From contig DFJI01000038.1 in the NCBI GenBank assembly GCA_002372235.1, positions 1 through 11,702 on the forward strand: 11,702 nucleotides of DNA, in the 5' to 3' direction. The position numbers and the translations under genes were made by a program. This document shows, in pieces, positions 1-6,349 of this stretch. This DNA comes from Prevotella sp. UBA3675. GTDB lineage: Bacteria; Bacteroidota; Bacteroidia; Bacteroidales; Bacteroidaceae. Every line of letters starts with the position of its first letter. Position 1 is the first letter of the stretch. The notes beneath the pieces were generated by a model. It worked only from the letters and a program-made list of their open reading frames with translations. It did not search any database and was not told where the DNA came from.

Positions 1-51
1 TATATTACCAACTCAACGAATAAGAGGCCAGCTTTCACCTGATTATTAACT

Positions 52-94
52 GAGACTGTATGCCAAGATTCGCATGCAGTCTCATTTTCTATTT
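52..94 (+). terminator. Hairpin terminator of an upstream unit
   Basis: A 12-bp stem (52-63 with 72-83, one G-U wobble) closes an 8-base loop and is followed by a T-rich stretch, as in a factor-independent terminator. All three forward frames of bases 1-49 reach a stop before the hairpin (stops at 21-23, 40-42 and 47-49). It therefore probably ends a gene that lies mostly outside the window, but I cannot tell which frame is coding. Confidence 0.65.
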
Positions 95-447
95 ATCGCC
101 CCTGCACGTTTGTCGCCAACTTGATACCAGAAACTTGTAACTGAAGATGGCGACCAAGGCACGACATATAATCAAGTCTTGTTCAATCCGGGCATTATCA
201 ATCCATAGAGCATGTTTGCTCCATTGTTGTATGGCGGCTCTGTTAAACTTTTTGTTGTAAAGGTATAAAAAAATTGTTATTTGAGACGTATTTAGTGATT
301 TTTTGTGCCGTTCTTTACTTTTTTTATATTGCTGTCCGCTAAATAGCTTCAGTTTAGCATACCTTTTATATATAAGAACATCTAAAAAGATGTCTATCTA
401 ATTAAATAAAAAGTAGATATTTATTTCTGTTTTTAAACTATAATTCA
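95..447. other. Gene-free AT-rich stretch with a possible coding remnant
   Basis: No complete gene is visible. A 27-codon open stretch (125-208, plus strand, no start, stop TAG at 206-208) has protein-like composition (it contains YNQVLFNPG) and could be the tail of a decayed gene; I do not recognise it. From about 240 the DNA becomes very AT-rich, with a small 6-bp hairpin at 378-393. It then leads into the promoter of the next gene. Confidence 0.4.
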
Positions 448-455
448 TATCTTTG
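448..455 (+). promoter_or_regulatory. Bacteroidota -7 promoter box
   Basis: TATCTTTG matches the TAnnTTTG -7 consensus of the Bacteroidota housekeeping sigma factor. It lies 22 bases upstream of the ATG at 478. No good TTTG element is seen at the expected -33 distance (only T-rich DNA), so the call rests on the -7 box and position. Confidence 0.55.
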
Positions 456-477
456 CAACCAGAAAACCATTAGAATC

Positions 478-1155
478 ATGTACGAGGAAATCCGACAAGA
501 CACGATCTTTATCATGCTTTACGGAGTAGTGATAGCTATGGCCACAATAGCCTGCTGCTATCTGCTGTTTCGGGATGGCAATGCTTTTGACCGTGATGTC
601 ACGCCGCCAGTGCGCTTGCGCCGCTGGACTGCAGTGCTCTTTGCATCCATCGCCTTGAATCACCTATGGTATTTGCCCATCTTTTTTCTTTCATCAAACG
701 AGGACATCATCACGGTCGATCTCATTGGTGGGGTACTCGACACATTGACGTTTTTCCCTTTGGCAATCGTTGTTTTATTTGTGATGCTGCAAGACCGCAG
801 ACGACCGCTGTGGCCTATTGCTGCAATCATGGCTCCACTCGTTGTGGGAGGAGTGGCCTACTTTGCTATCCGTAGCCATGACATCATACTGGTAATGTAT
901 GCCTATTTCCTGCTGATGTGCATTGCACTCACCATATACATGGTACGCTCACTGAGACTGTATGGGCAATGGCTACGCGACAACTTTGCCGACCTGGAGC
1001 ACAAGGAGCTATGGAAAAGCTTCGTGGTGCTCACCATTTTGCTATTGGTGTTCGGCATCTATTTAATTTCCACCAATGGGCCGATTTACCATTACGCTAT
1101 GCAGTTCATCACGATAGTGCTCCGCTCGGTCGGATTTGCAATCCGACCGCATTGA
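478..1155 (+). pseudogene. Truncated membrane-anchored AraC-type regulator (sensor half only)
   Basis: The 225-residue product has about six hydrophobic membrane segments (roughly residues 9-31, 48-71, 85-104, 111-132, 134-155, 177-197) and the start of a seventh (204-215). The segment LRDNFADLEHKELWKSF between helices 5 and 6 is one I recognise from Prevotella membrane proteins that carry a C-terminal AraC-type DNA-binding domain. In such relatives the last helix continues into a cytoplasmic linker and two helix-turn-helix motifs. Here the reading frame leaves the family sequence at about residue 216, where a palindrome (1127-1149) supplies the last codons and the stop. No AraC-type domain is found downstream before the next gene, so the DNA-binding half is absent. 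It has an intact promoter box and start and may still be expressed as a membrane stub. The family assignment is from memory of relatives; the truncation is inference. Confidence 0.6.
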
Positions 1156-1276
1156 ATATAAGCATTTGCAATGCGATTTTGCGGACTGCAAGTTCTGATA
1201 CTCGCAGCAGTCGGATTTCAAATCCAACTGAGCATAACGATAGAGAGCGGTGCCCCGCTTCGGCGGACGGCACCGC
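1127..1276. repeat. REP-like cluster of palindromes
   Basis: At least five imperfect hairpins are packed in 150 bases. One is a perfect 10-bp stem with a TGC loop (1127-1149). The second is GCATT-TGC-AATGC (1162-1174). The third is GGACT-GCA-AGTTC (1183-1195), with one wobble. The fourth is a 10-bp stem with one mismatch (1209-1229). The fifth is a long GC-rich stem with a TTCG tetraloop (1247-1276). The first and fourth share the core GTCGGATTT, so the units are related. No transposase gene of the REP-associated Y1 family is present. The cluster forms the 3' end of the truncated regulator gene. Confidence 0.7.
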
Positions 1277-1538
1277 CCTCCTTCTCTCTCTCCCAGCAGA
1301 AGAAAAGAATCAATAAACGTGAGACGAAGATGAACAACATGCCGCGCCGACATCCTCAGTCTTATCGAGGAAGCTTAATAAGTGAGTCCAAACTGCCAAA
1401 GAGGGATGATATTGCCTTAGCCAGTCTCTATGTCATCCTTAACGACAAAGCCCTGCTCGACAATTAGGAAAATACGACGAATAGGTCAACAGAATGACTT
1501 AAAATAATCAAATATCTTATGCTTTTCCGTCAAAACTC
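1277..1538. other. Gene-poor stretch after the palindromes
   Basis: No gene I can support. An open plus-strand frame ends at 1465-1467 after residues such as LPKRDDIALASLYVILND. It starts inside the palindrome cluster and resembles nothing I recognise. It may be a decayed gene end; it does not resemble the missing AraC-type DNA-binding domain. The remainder is AT-rich spacer before the next promoter. Confidence 0.35.
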
Positions 1539-1569
1539 TTGCAGAAAATCTCAAAAAGGTGTATATTTG
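1539..1569 (+). promoter_or_regulatory. Promoter of the DUF4143 ATPase gene
   Basis: TTG (1539-1541) and TATATTTG (1562-1569) are separated by 20 bases, fitting the Bacteroidota -33/-7 arrangement. Transcription would begin near 1576, giving a leader of about 25 bases to ATG 1601 or about 67 bases to ATG 1643. The -7 box is bracketed by a GGTG/CACC inverted repeat (1558-1573), and copies of a 16-17-bp direct repeat lie on both sides. Confidence 0.7.
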
Positions 1570-1628
1570 CACCGTGTAAAATCTCAAAAAGGTGTAAAAT
1601 ATGAAAACCAAGAAATCTCAAAAAGGTG
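1545..1628 (+). repeat. Three-copy direct repeat across promoter and gene start
   Basis: The sequence AAATCTCAAAAAGGTG occurs three times, at 1546-1561, 1579-1594 and 1613-1628. Copies 1 and 2 share one further 5' A (1545 and 1578). Spacing is 33-34 bp, about three helical turns, so the copies sit on nearly the same DNA face. Copy 1 lies in the spacer between the -33 and -7 boxes, copy 2 at the presumed 5' end of the transcript, and copy 3 just after the first ATG. This looks like an operator or other protein-binding array, but no regulator is identified. Confidence 0.75.
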
Positions 1629-3028
1629 CGGATGACATCATTATGAAGCGTAAAATATATCAGCAACTCCTTGATTGGAAGGAGAAAAGAAACGGTGAGG
1701 TGGCACTACTCGTAGAGGGAGCACGACGTATCGGAAAGAGTTATATCGTAGAGGAATTCGCCAAGAATGAGTATGAGTCATACATCCTCATTGACTTCAA
1801 TAAGGCTCCCCAGATGGTAAGAGATTGGTTTGACCTCTATCTGGAAGACCTCGACACGTTGTTCCTCTATCTGAGCCAACACTATAAGGTAAGGCTCCAT
1901 GAGCGCAAGTCGCTTATTATCCTTGATGAGATACAGTTATGCCCCAGAGCGAGAGCAGCCATCAAGTTTCTGGTGGCCGACAGAAGATATGACTACATTG
2001 AGACGGGATCTTTGGTAAGTATCAAGAAAAAGGGAGGAGGCCGGAGATTGAGTATCTCCGGAGGGTCCCCACAAGGCATCGTACTCCCATCGGAAGAACG
2101 TTCTATTCAGATGTACCCGATGGGCTTTGAAGAGTTTCTTTGGGCCACAGGTAATGATATGCTGATGGACTTGATACGTAAGATGTATGCAGAGAGAAAA
2201 CCGATGGGACAGGTTTTCCATCGTCAGGCAATGGATGCTTTCCGTCTCTATATGATAGTTGGAGGAATGCCGCAAGCCGTCAAAAAGTATGTTGAGACTA
2301 AAGACTTTGATGCCGTAGATGCTGTTAAACGTGATGTGCTGACAATCTATCGTAATGACATCTTCAACTATGCAGGTGAGTTAGCAGACAAGGTGGTGTC
2401 TATCTTCGACCAGATTCCTCCCCAGCTCTCCAAACATGAAAAGAAGTTTCGGTTGTCAGCCCTGAAACCAGGTGCGAAATACCGCGACTGGGACGATGCA
2501 TTCTTCTGGCTGAAGGACGCGAGGGTTGTCAATATATGCTACAATTCGACAGAGCCGAACATCGGACTGAAGATGAATGAAGACCGTACGACATTGAAGT
2601 GTTATATGAACGATACGGGCTTGTTAATCAGCCATGCTTTTGATGAAAAGGGCATCGTCTCGTCTGAGATTTACCAGAAACTGCTCTTTGGAAAGCTGGA
2701 GGTGAACGAGGGAATGCTCATTGAGAATATCGTGGCCCAGATGCTGACAGCCAGCGGTAACAAACTCTTTTTCTACAGTAAGTCGTCAGAGGAAGCCGAG
2801 GAACGAATGGAAATAGACTTCTTGCTTCAAAAGGACAAAGTGACCAGTCGTCACAATATCCGTCCGATAGAAGTCAAAAGCGGCAAGAACTACACTTTAT
2901 CTTCCCTAAAGAAGTGTATGAATAAGTTTGAAGAGTATATGACCACTCCTACCGTTTTGCATGCAGCTGACTATAAAGTAGAGAATGGTATCACCTATCT
3001 TCCGCTTTACATGACACCTTTATTGTAA
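1601..3028 (+). CDS. AAA-family ATPase with C-terminal DUF4143 domain
   Basis: The 475-residue product is a full-length member of the widespread prokaryotic ATPase family with an AAA_14 core and DUF4143. Visible motifs are the Walker A loop GARRIGKS (40-47), Walker B LIILDEIQ (105-112), the sensor-like YIETGS (132-137) and the family signature MYPMGFEEFLWA (171-182). The C-terminal part carries a PD-(D/E)XK-like pattern: E375, EID (404-406) and EVKSG (424-428). The biological role is not settled; members are often scattered singly through Bacteroidota genomes. Two starts are possible. ATG 1601 adds 14 residues (MKTKKSQKGADDII), part of which is simply the translated third direct repeat. ATG 1643 gives MKRKIYQQLLDWK, the N-terminus I know from relatives, and is probably the true start. 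The gene stands alone, between the degraded regulator and the TOTE fragment. Confidence 0.85.
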   Translation: MKTKKSQKGADDIIMKRKIYQQLLDWKEKRNGEVALLVEGARRIGKSYIVEEFAKNEYESYILIDFNKAPQMVRDWFDLYLEDLDTLFLYLSQHYKVRLHERKSLIILDEIQLCPRARAAIKFLVADRRYDYIETGSLVSIKKKGGGRRLSISGGSPQGIVLPSEERSIQMYPMGFEEFLWATGNDMLMDLIRKMYAERKPMGQVFHRQAMDAFRLYMIVGGMPQAVKKYVETKDFDAVDAVKRDVLTIYRNDIFNYAGELADKVVSIFDQIPPQLSKHEKKFRLSALKPGAKYRDWDDAFFWLKDARVVNICYNSTEPNIGLKMNEDRTTLKCYMNDTGLLISHAFDEKGIVSSEIYQKLLFGKLEVNEGMLIENIVAQMLTASGNKLFFYSKSSEEAEERMEIDFLLQKDKVTSRHNIRPIEVKSGKNYTLSSLKKCMNKFEEYMTTPTVLHAADYKVENGITYLPLYMTPLL

Positions 3029-3076
3029 GTACAAGGAGCGTAAGTCTCGTATTGGCGCTATTAGCTTGATGATAGT

Positions 3077-3445
3077 ATGTCCTCGCAACGGTATCAGGAA
3101 TTCATAGCGGAACGGACACGACTGCTTGAACGCATTAAGGAGTTGGAAGCCGAGAACGCCGAGCTTAGGAAAAGGCTTGGCGAACCTGTTAACCCTGTGC
3201 CCTCAGCCTCCAATGCTATGCAGAATCTGTCACTACAAGAGAAGATGGATTTGTTTTGTAGTTTGTTTAAGGGACGTGATGATGTGTTTGCGAGAAGATG
3301 GTATAGTAAGAAAAGTGGGAAAGCCGGCTATCAGCCTGTATGCCAAAATGAATGGACTCCGCTATGTGATAAACGCAAGTACAAGTGTGCCGACTGCCCC
3401 AATCGTCACACTATCTATTCTAAATCATCACGCGATTCATTCTAA
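3077..3445 (+). pseudogene. N-terminal fragment of a TOTE-type primase/helicase gene
   Basis: The 122-residue frame starts with a charged coiled coil (about 12-36, LLERIKELEAENAELRKRL). The segment LSLQEKMDLFCSLFKGRDDV and a four-cysteine module (C89, C97, C104, C107; KYKCADCPNR) follow. I recognise this as the beginning of TOTE conflict-system proteins, which continue into an archaeo-eukaryotic primase domain and usually a helicase, in total many hundreds of residues. Here similarity stops right after CPNR (residue 110). The last 12 residues (from HTIYSKSS) are unlike the family, and most of them are encoded by the first copies of a tandem repeat. No primase or helicase segment follows, so this is a truncated, non-functional remnant. 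No clear promoter is seen in the 48 bases after the ATPase stop. Confidence 0.7.
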
Positions 3446-3527
3446 ATCATCATGCAATCTATTCTAAACCGTGACGTGATATGTTCTAAACCGTGGCATG
3501 ATCTGTTCTAAACCAAAATGCCCCGTG
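3418..3527 (+). repeat. 22-bp tandem array, five units
   Basis: TTCTAAA recurs at 3418, 3440, 3462, 3484 and 3506, a period of exactly 22 bases. Units 1-2 (continuing TCATCA) agree at 18 of 22 positions and units 3-4 (continuing CCGTG) at 19 of 22. Unit 5 keeps TTCTAAA plus a few bases and then diverges. The array begins within the last codons of the TOTE remnant and contains its stop. A 22-base period does not preserve a reading frame, and there are no unique spacers, so it is neither a coding repeat nor a CRISPR. Confidence 0.85.
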
Positions 3528-3609
3528 CGTCACCTATAAGTTTTGATTGTCACACAGCTTAACTTGTAAAAAAGTAATTGAAGTCGTGCAGTCTTTTTGG
3601 GGAAAGTGG

Positions 3610-3617
3610 TATCTTTG
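3610..3617 (+). promoter_or_regulatory. -7 box before the sigma-barrel gene
   Basis: TATCTTTG fits TAnnTTTG. The start codons at 3632 and 3641 are only 15-24 bases downstream, implying a very short leader. No TTTG is placed correctly for a -33 element. The neighbouring TTG at 3597 is too close and that at 3578 too far, so an activator or an alternative sigma may be involved. Confidence 0.5.
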
Positions 3618-3640
3618 TCAATAGAGGCAGAATGATTTCG

Positions 3641-5332
3641 ATGGACATAGAACAACTCATAGAGCGAGGGCGACAAGGCGACGAGGATGCACTTGGAAGC
3701 CTGTATAAGGCATATCACCGGCAGATGACAAGGATATGCCAACGCATCGTAGGCAATCGACAAGTGGCAGAGGAATTGGCACATGATGCATTCCTGCTGG
3801 CCTTTGCCAAGTTGGATCAACTGCATAACCCACAACTCTTCGAGTCATGGCTGACAAGCATCACTACCAATGTGGCCAGACGATATGTGCAGCGTCACCA
3901 TGAGCCAACTATGCTTTCACTTTCCACTCTGGCAGAAGAAGAGTTTCCTATGGAACCAATTCCGTCAGACAACAAGCCATTGCCAACGATGGCAGAACTG
4001 ATGGCGGCTGTAGATGCGCTCCCCAATGGTTACGGGCAGGTGTTCAGGCTGGCGGTCATACAAGAGATGTCGCACAAGGAAATTGCTGAAATGCTTGGAA
4101 TTGCAGCCCACTCTTCATCTTCACAGCTGTCAAGAGCAAAGAAAATGTTGCAGAAGTCACTTGCACAGTATTGGTTGCTGTGGCTCCTGCCGCTTGTATT
4201 GCCTTTGGCCATCTATTTTTATAAAAAGGCGAGGACGGTTGAAGCACCAGGACCTGTAGTGACAAAACAAGAACATGCTACGCCTGAAACAAAGCATGGC
4301 GATGAAGGAACTCCTGTGACAGAGCAGGGAACTCCAGCCATTCCGATCATTAACTCACGGCAGATAGCCATTGTTCCTGTCAGAAGAGTTGTTCCAGCAG
4401 ACAGCCTTGCTCCTGCCGATACGCTCCATCACATTGCAGATGAAACAGGACGTACAGACTCAACTGTCATTACACAAGACAGAGAACCGCTGCCCGACTT
4501 GCGTCTTGACAAAGAGATTCATATAACCGGTCTGTTCCCGGAAAAGCCGACAGAGACAGATAAGAAGAGACAGAAGTGGTCAGTAGAATTGGCATACACG
4601 GGCAGCATGGGTGAACTGAATGCCAATAGTCCGTTTGTATTCACAGGGACCGTGAAGGCAGACATAACAAGTGGGATTCCGAGTGTGCGTTCCTTCGACC
4701 GATGGAGCGATTACGCCGAAGCATTACAGTTCGGGACTTCGGGCGTTGACTACAAGACGTATCAAATCCTGCTGAAGATTGCCCGAAACAACGCTGCTCT
4801 GCCTGGCGCGGACATGATTGAGCGTAAGACTCACCATTACATGCCAGTCAACTTCTCCCTGGCCTTGAAGTACAAACTCAGCAACCGCTTCGGCCTGGAG
4901 ACAGGTTTGGGCTACAGCCGTCTGAAATCAGCATCCGAAATAGGCACAGGCGGAAATGCTATACGCGAGCAGCAGACCATCTACTACCTTGGCATACCGC
5001 TGAAGGGCACGTGTAACATATATGATATGAGGCGATGGAGCCTCTACGGAAGCCTTGGAGCTAAGTTGGAGATACCAGTCTATGCTCTGCACAGCACAGG
5101 CTATTTCGTGGACGGCATGAAAGAGCTGGAAGAGAAGTCTGTGCTCCATGCTCCGCTGATGTGGTCGGTAGGTACAGGTCTTGGCTTGCAGTACAATCTC
5201 ACGCCGAATGTCGGCTTCTTTGCTGAACCGGGTCTGCAATACTACATCCCGGCGGGTGGCAACATCGAGAACTATCACACGGAGCATCCATTTATGTTCT
5301 CGCTGCCAATAGGAATCCGCCTCACGTGGTAA
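3641..5332 (+). CDS. ECF sigma factor fused to a membrane helix and outer-membrane beta-barrel
   Basis: The 563-residue product joins three parts in one uninterrupted frame. Residues 1-85 resemble sigma region 2 (GDEDALGSLYKAYHRQM, then VAEELAHDAFLLAFAKL and FESWLTSITTNVARRY). Residues about 118-172 resemble sigma region 4 with its helix-turn-helix (MSHKEIAEMLGIAAHSSSSQ). A single hydrophobic helix follows at once (about 177-194, YWLLWLLPLVLPLAIYFY, then KK). A Pro/Thr-rich, probably disordered linker spans about 195-312. The remaining 250 residues alternate polar and aromatic/hydrophobic positions as in an outer-membrane beta-barrel and end in GIRLTW, with the terminal aromatic typical of BAM substrates. 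The predicted topology is sigma in the cytoplasm, helix in the inner membrane, linker in the periplasm and barrel in the outer membrane. No anti-sigma domain separates region 4 from the helix. ATG 3641 was chosen because MDIEQLIERG is a usual ECF start; ATG 3632 would add three residues. Function is inferred from domains only. Confidence 0.8.
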   Translation: MDIEQLIERGRQGDEDALGSLYKAYHRQMTRICQRIVGNRQVAEELAHDAFLLAFAKLDQLHNPQLFESWLTSITTNVARRYVQRHHEPTMLSLSTLAEEEFPMEPIPSDNKPLPTMAELMAAVDALPNGYGQVFRLAVIQEMSHKEIAEMLGIAAHSSSSQLSRAKKMLQKSLAQYWLLWLLPLVLPLAIYFYKKARTVEAPGPVVTKQEHATPETKHGDEGTPVTEQGTPAIPIINSRQIAIVPVRRVVPADSLAPADTLHHIADETGRTDSTVITQDREPLPDLRLDKEIHITGLFPEKPTETDKKRQKWSVELAYTGSMGELNANSPFVFTGTVKADITSGIPSVRSFDRWSDYAEALQFGTSGVDYKTYQILLKIARNNAALPGADMIERKTHHYMPVNFSLALKYKLSNRFGLETGLGYSRLKSASEIGTGGNAIREQQTIYYLGIPLKGTCNIYDMRRWSLYGSLGAKLEIPVYALHSTGYFVDGMKELEEKSVLHAPLMWSVGTGLGLQYNLTPNVGFFAEPGLQYYIPAGGNIENYHTEHPFMFSLPIGIRLTW

Positions 5333-5353
5333 TTTTACTTCCCGAAATCAAGC

Positions 5354-5410
5354 AGTCTTTTCTTGCTTTGTGGAATCTATCCCTATAGAGAAACAAAACA
5401 AGAAAAGACT
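5354..5410 (+). promoter_or_regulatory. Long hairpin abutting the methyltransferase start codon
   Basis: An 18-base arm (5354-5371) pairs with 5393-5410 at 17 positions (one C-A mismatch). The 21-base loop contains a further TCTAT/ATAGA mini-stem (5376-5389). The last base of the right arm is immediately followed by the ATG at 5411. In RNA this would enclose the whole ribosome-binding region. There is no T-run after it, so it is not a normal plus-strand terminator. A weak -7-like TTGCTTTG (5363-5370) lies in the left arm. Confidence 0.6.
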
Positions 5411-6211
5411 ATGCAACAACGACATTTGAATCGCAGGCAATATTTCTGCGAATTGGCAAACACGGCCCGCGAGTTCTACTTGGACTATGTGAAAGCAAGT
5501 GTCACTCTGTCGCCTGACACCCGTGTTCTGGAAATCGGCTGTGGCGAGGGAGGCAACCTGCTCCCCTTCGCAGAAAAAGGCTGTAAGGTGACAGGAATAG
5601 ACATCTGCCGGAAGCGCATTGAAGAAGCATCGGAGTTCTTTGTAGAACGTCATCAGAAAGGTACGTTCATTTGCCAGGACTTTCTCCTTACGGAAGTTCC
5701 GGAAGCTGAGACAGACAAGTTCGACCTCATACTCATTCATGACGTTATAGAACATATCGAATCGCCTTGCAAAAAAGATTTTATGCTTTATGTCAAACAC
5801 TTTCTCAAACATGGTGGTATCGTGTTCTTCGGCTTCCCTGCCTGGCACAATCCTTTCGGAGGACATCAGCAAATATCCGTCGGCTTTGCCTCCAAACTGC
5901 CTTTCATCCACCTGTTGCCCAAGCCGCTTTACCAGGCGGTGCTAAAGTTGAGCGGAGCTGATTCCAGTCGCATCAACGAACTGATGAGTATTCGGAATTC
6001 GCGTGTGACCGTCGAGAAATTCGAGCGCCTGGCTTCCGAAACGAACTACACCATCTGCCAGCGCACCCTTTGGCTCCTCAACCCACACTACAAGCAGAAG
6101 TTTCACATGACTCCCCGTCGCCAGTGGACTTTCTTTTCCCATATCCCCTATCTGCGTAACTTCTATACTACATCAGCGTGGTACTTGCTTCGTCAACCCC
6201 TTACCAGATAA
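5411..6211 (+). CDS. Class I SAM-dependent methyltransferase
   Basis: The 266-residue protein carries the SAM-binding motif I VLEIGCGEGGNLLPF (39-53), the acidic motif VTGIDI (60-65) that contacts the ribose, QDF (89-91) contacting the adenine, and FDLILIHDVIEHI (104-116). These place it among the Methyltransf_11/25-like enzymes. The C-terminal third is substrate-specific and aromatic-rich (GFPAWHNPFGGHQQ, LLNPHYKQKF); I cannot name the substrate. It could act on a small molecule, quinone or surface-polymer sugar. ATG 5411 is the only ATG in the right place; a TTG 48 bases upstream lies inside the hairpin and is unlikely. The gene is 78 bases behind the sigma-barrel gene in the same direction, so co-transcription is possible. 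A terminator follows directly. Confidence 0.85.
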   Translation: MQQRHLNRRQYFCELANTAREFYLDYVKASVTLSPDTRVLEIGCGEGGNLLPFAEKGCKVTGIDICRKRIEEASEFFVERHQKGTFICQDFLLTEVPEAETDKFDLILIHDVIEHIESPCKKDFMLYVKHFLKHGGIVFFGFPAWHNPFGGHQQISVGFASKLPFIHLLPKPLYQAVLKLSGADSSRINELMSIRNSRVTVEKFERLASETNYTICQRTLWLLNPHYKQKFHMTPRRQWTFFSHIPYLRNFYTTSAWYLLRQPLTR

Positions 6212-6219
6212 CTATTATC

Positions 6220-6266
6220 AAAAAATGACCCCAGAAGTATTCTGTCTAACTTCTGGGGTTCACTTT
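6220..6266. terminator. Bidirectional terminator
   Basis: A perfect 11-bp stem (6228-6238 with 6249-6259; ACCCCAGAAGT) has a 10-base loop. On the minus strand it is followed by six T (6220-6225), a strong factor-independent terminator for the minus-strand remnant at 6350-6655. On the plus strand the following CACTTTAATTT is weaker but would end the methyltransferase transcript. Confidence 0.8.
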
Positions 6267-6285
6267 AATTTAGCGATGATTCATC

Positions 6286-6320
6286 GGGGGCTGCCCCCCT
6301 CTGAGAGGGGCAAGCCCTCC
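6286..6320. repeat. GC-rich overlapping palindromes
   Basis: GGGGGC-T-GCCCCC (6286-6298), CCCCTC-TGA-GAGGGG (6296-6310) and GGGC-AA-GCCC (6308-6317) overlap, so the stems are mutually exclusive. Such G/C-block repeats are frequent between Bacteroidota genes. The CCCCTCT/AGAGGGG core is also found in the inverted repeats of the DUF559 cassette, but the elements differ otherwise. Confidence 0.5.
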
Positions 6321-6349
6321 TTGGTCAAGCCTTTGAACAGGCATTGGCG

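Noticed and set aside
1171..1467. 98-residue plus-strand frame after the palindromes
   Set aside because: It begins inside the palindrome cluster and its first half is a translation of hairpins; only the last ~40 codons look protein-like and are unrecognised.
1601..3445. DUF4143 ATPase plus TOTE as a two-gene defence operon
   Set aside because: The TOTE part is a fragment without its primase/helicase domains, so no functional pair remains.
3418..3527. Possible CRISPR array
   Set aside because: The period is only 22 bases, the whole unit is repeated with gradual divergence, there are no unique spacers and no cas genes.
3578..3640. Upstream TTG start for the sigma-barrel protein
   Set aside because: It would place the start before the -7 box at 3610-3617 and add residues unlike an ECF N-terminus.
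5348..5911. 187-residue minus-strand frame
   Set aside because: It overlaps the methyltransferase, whose SAM-binding motifs are clear, and shows no recognisable features itself.
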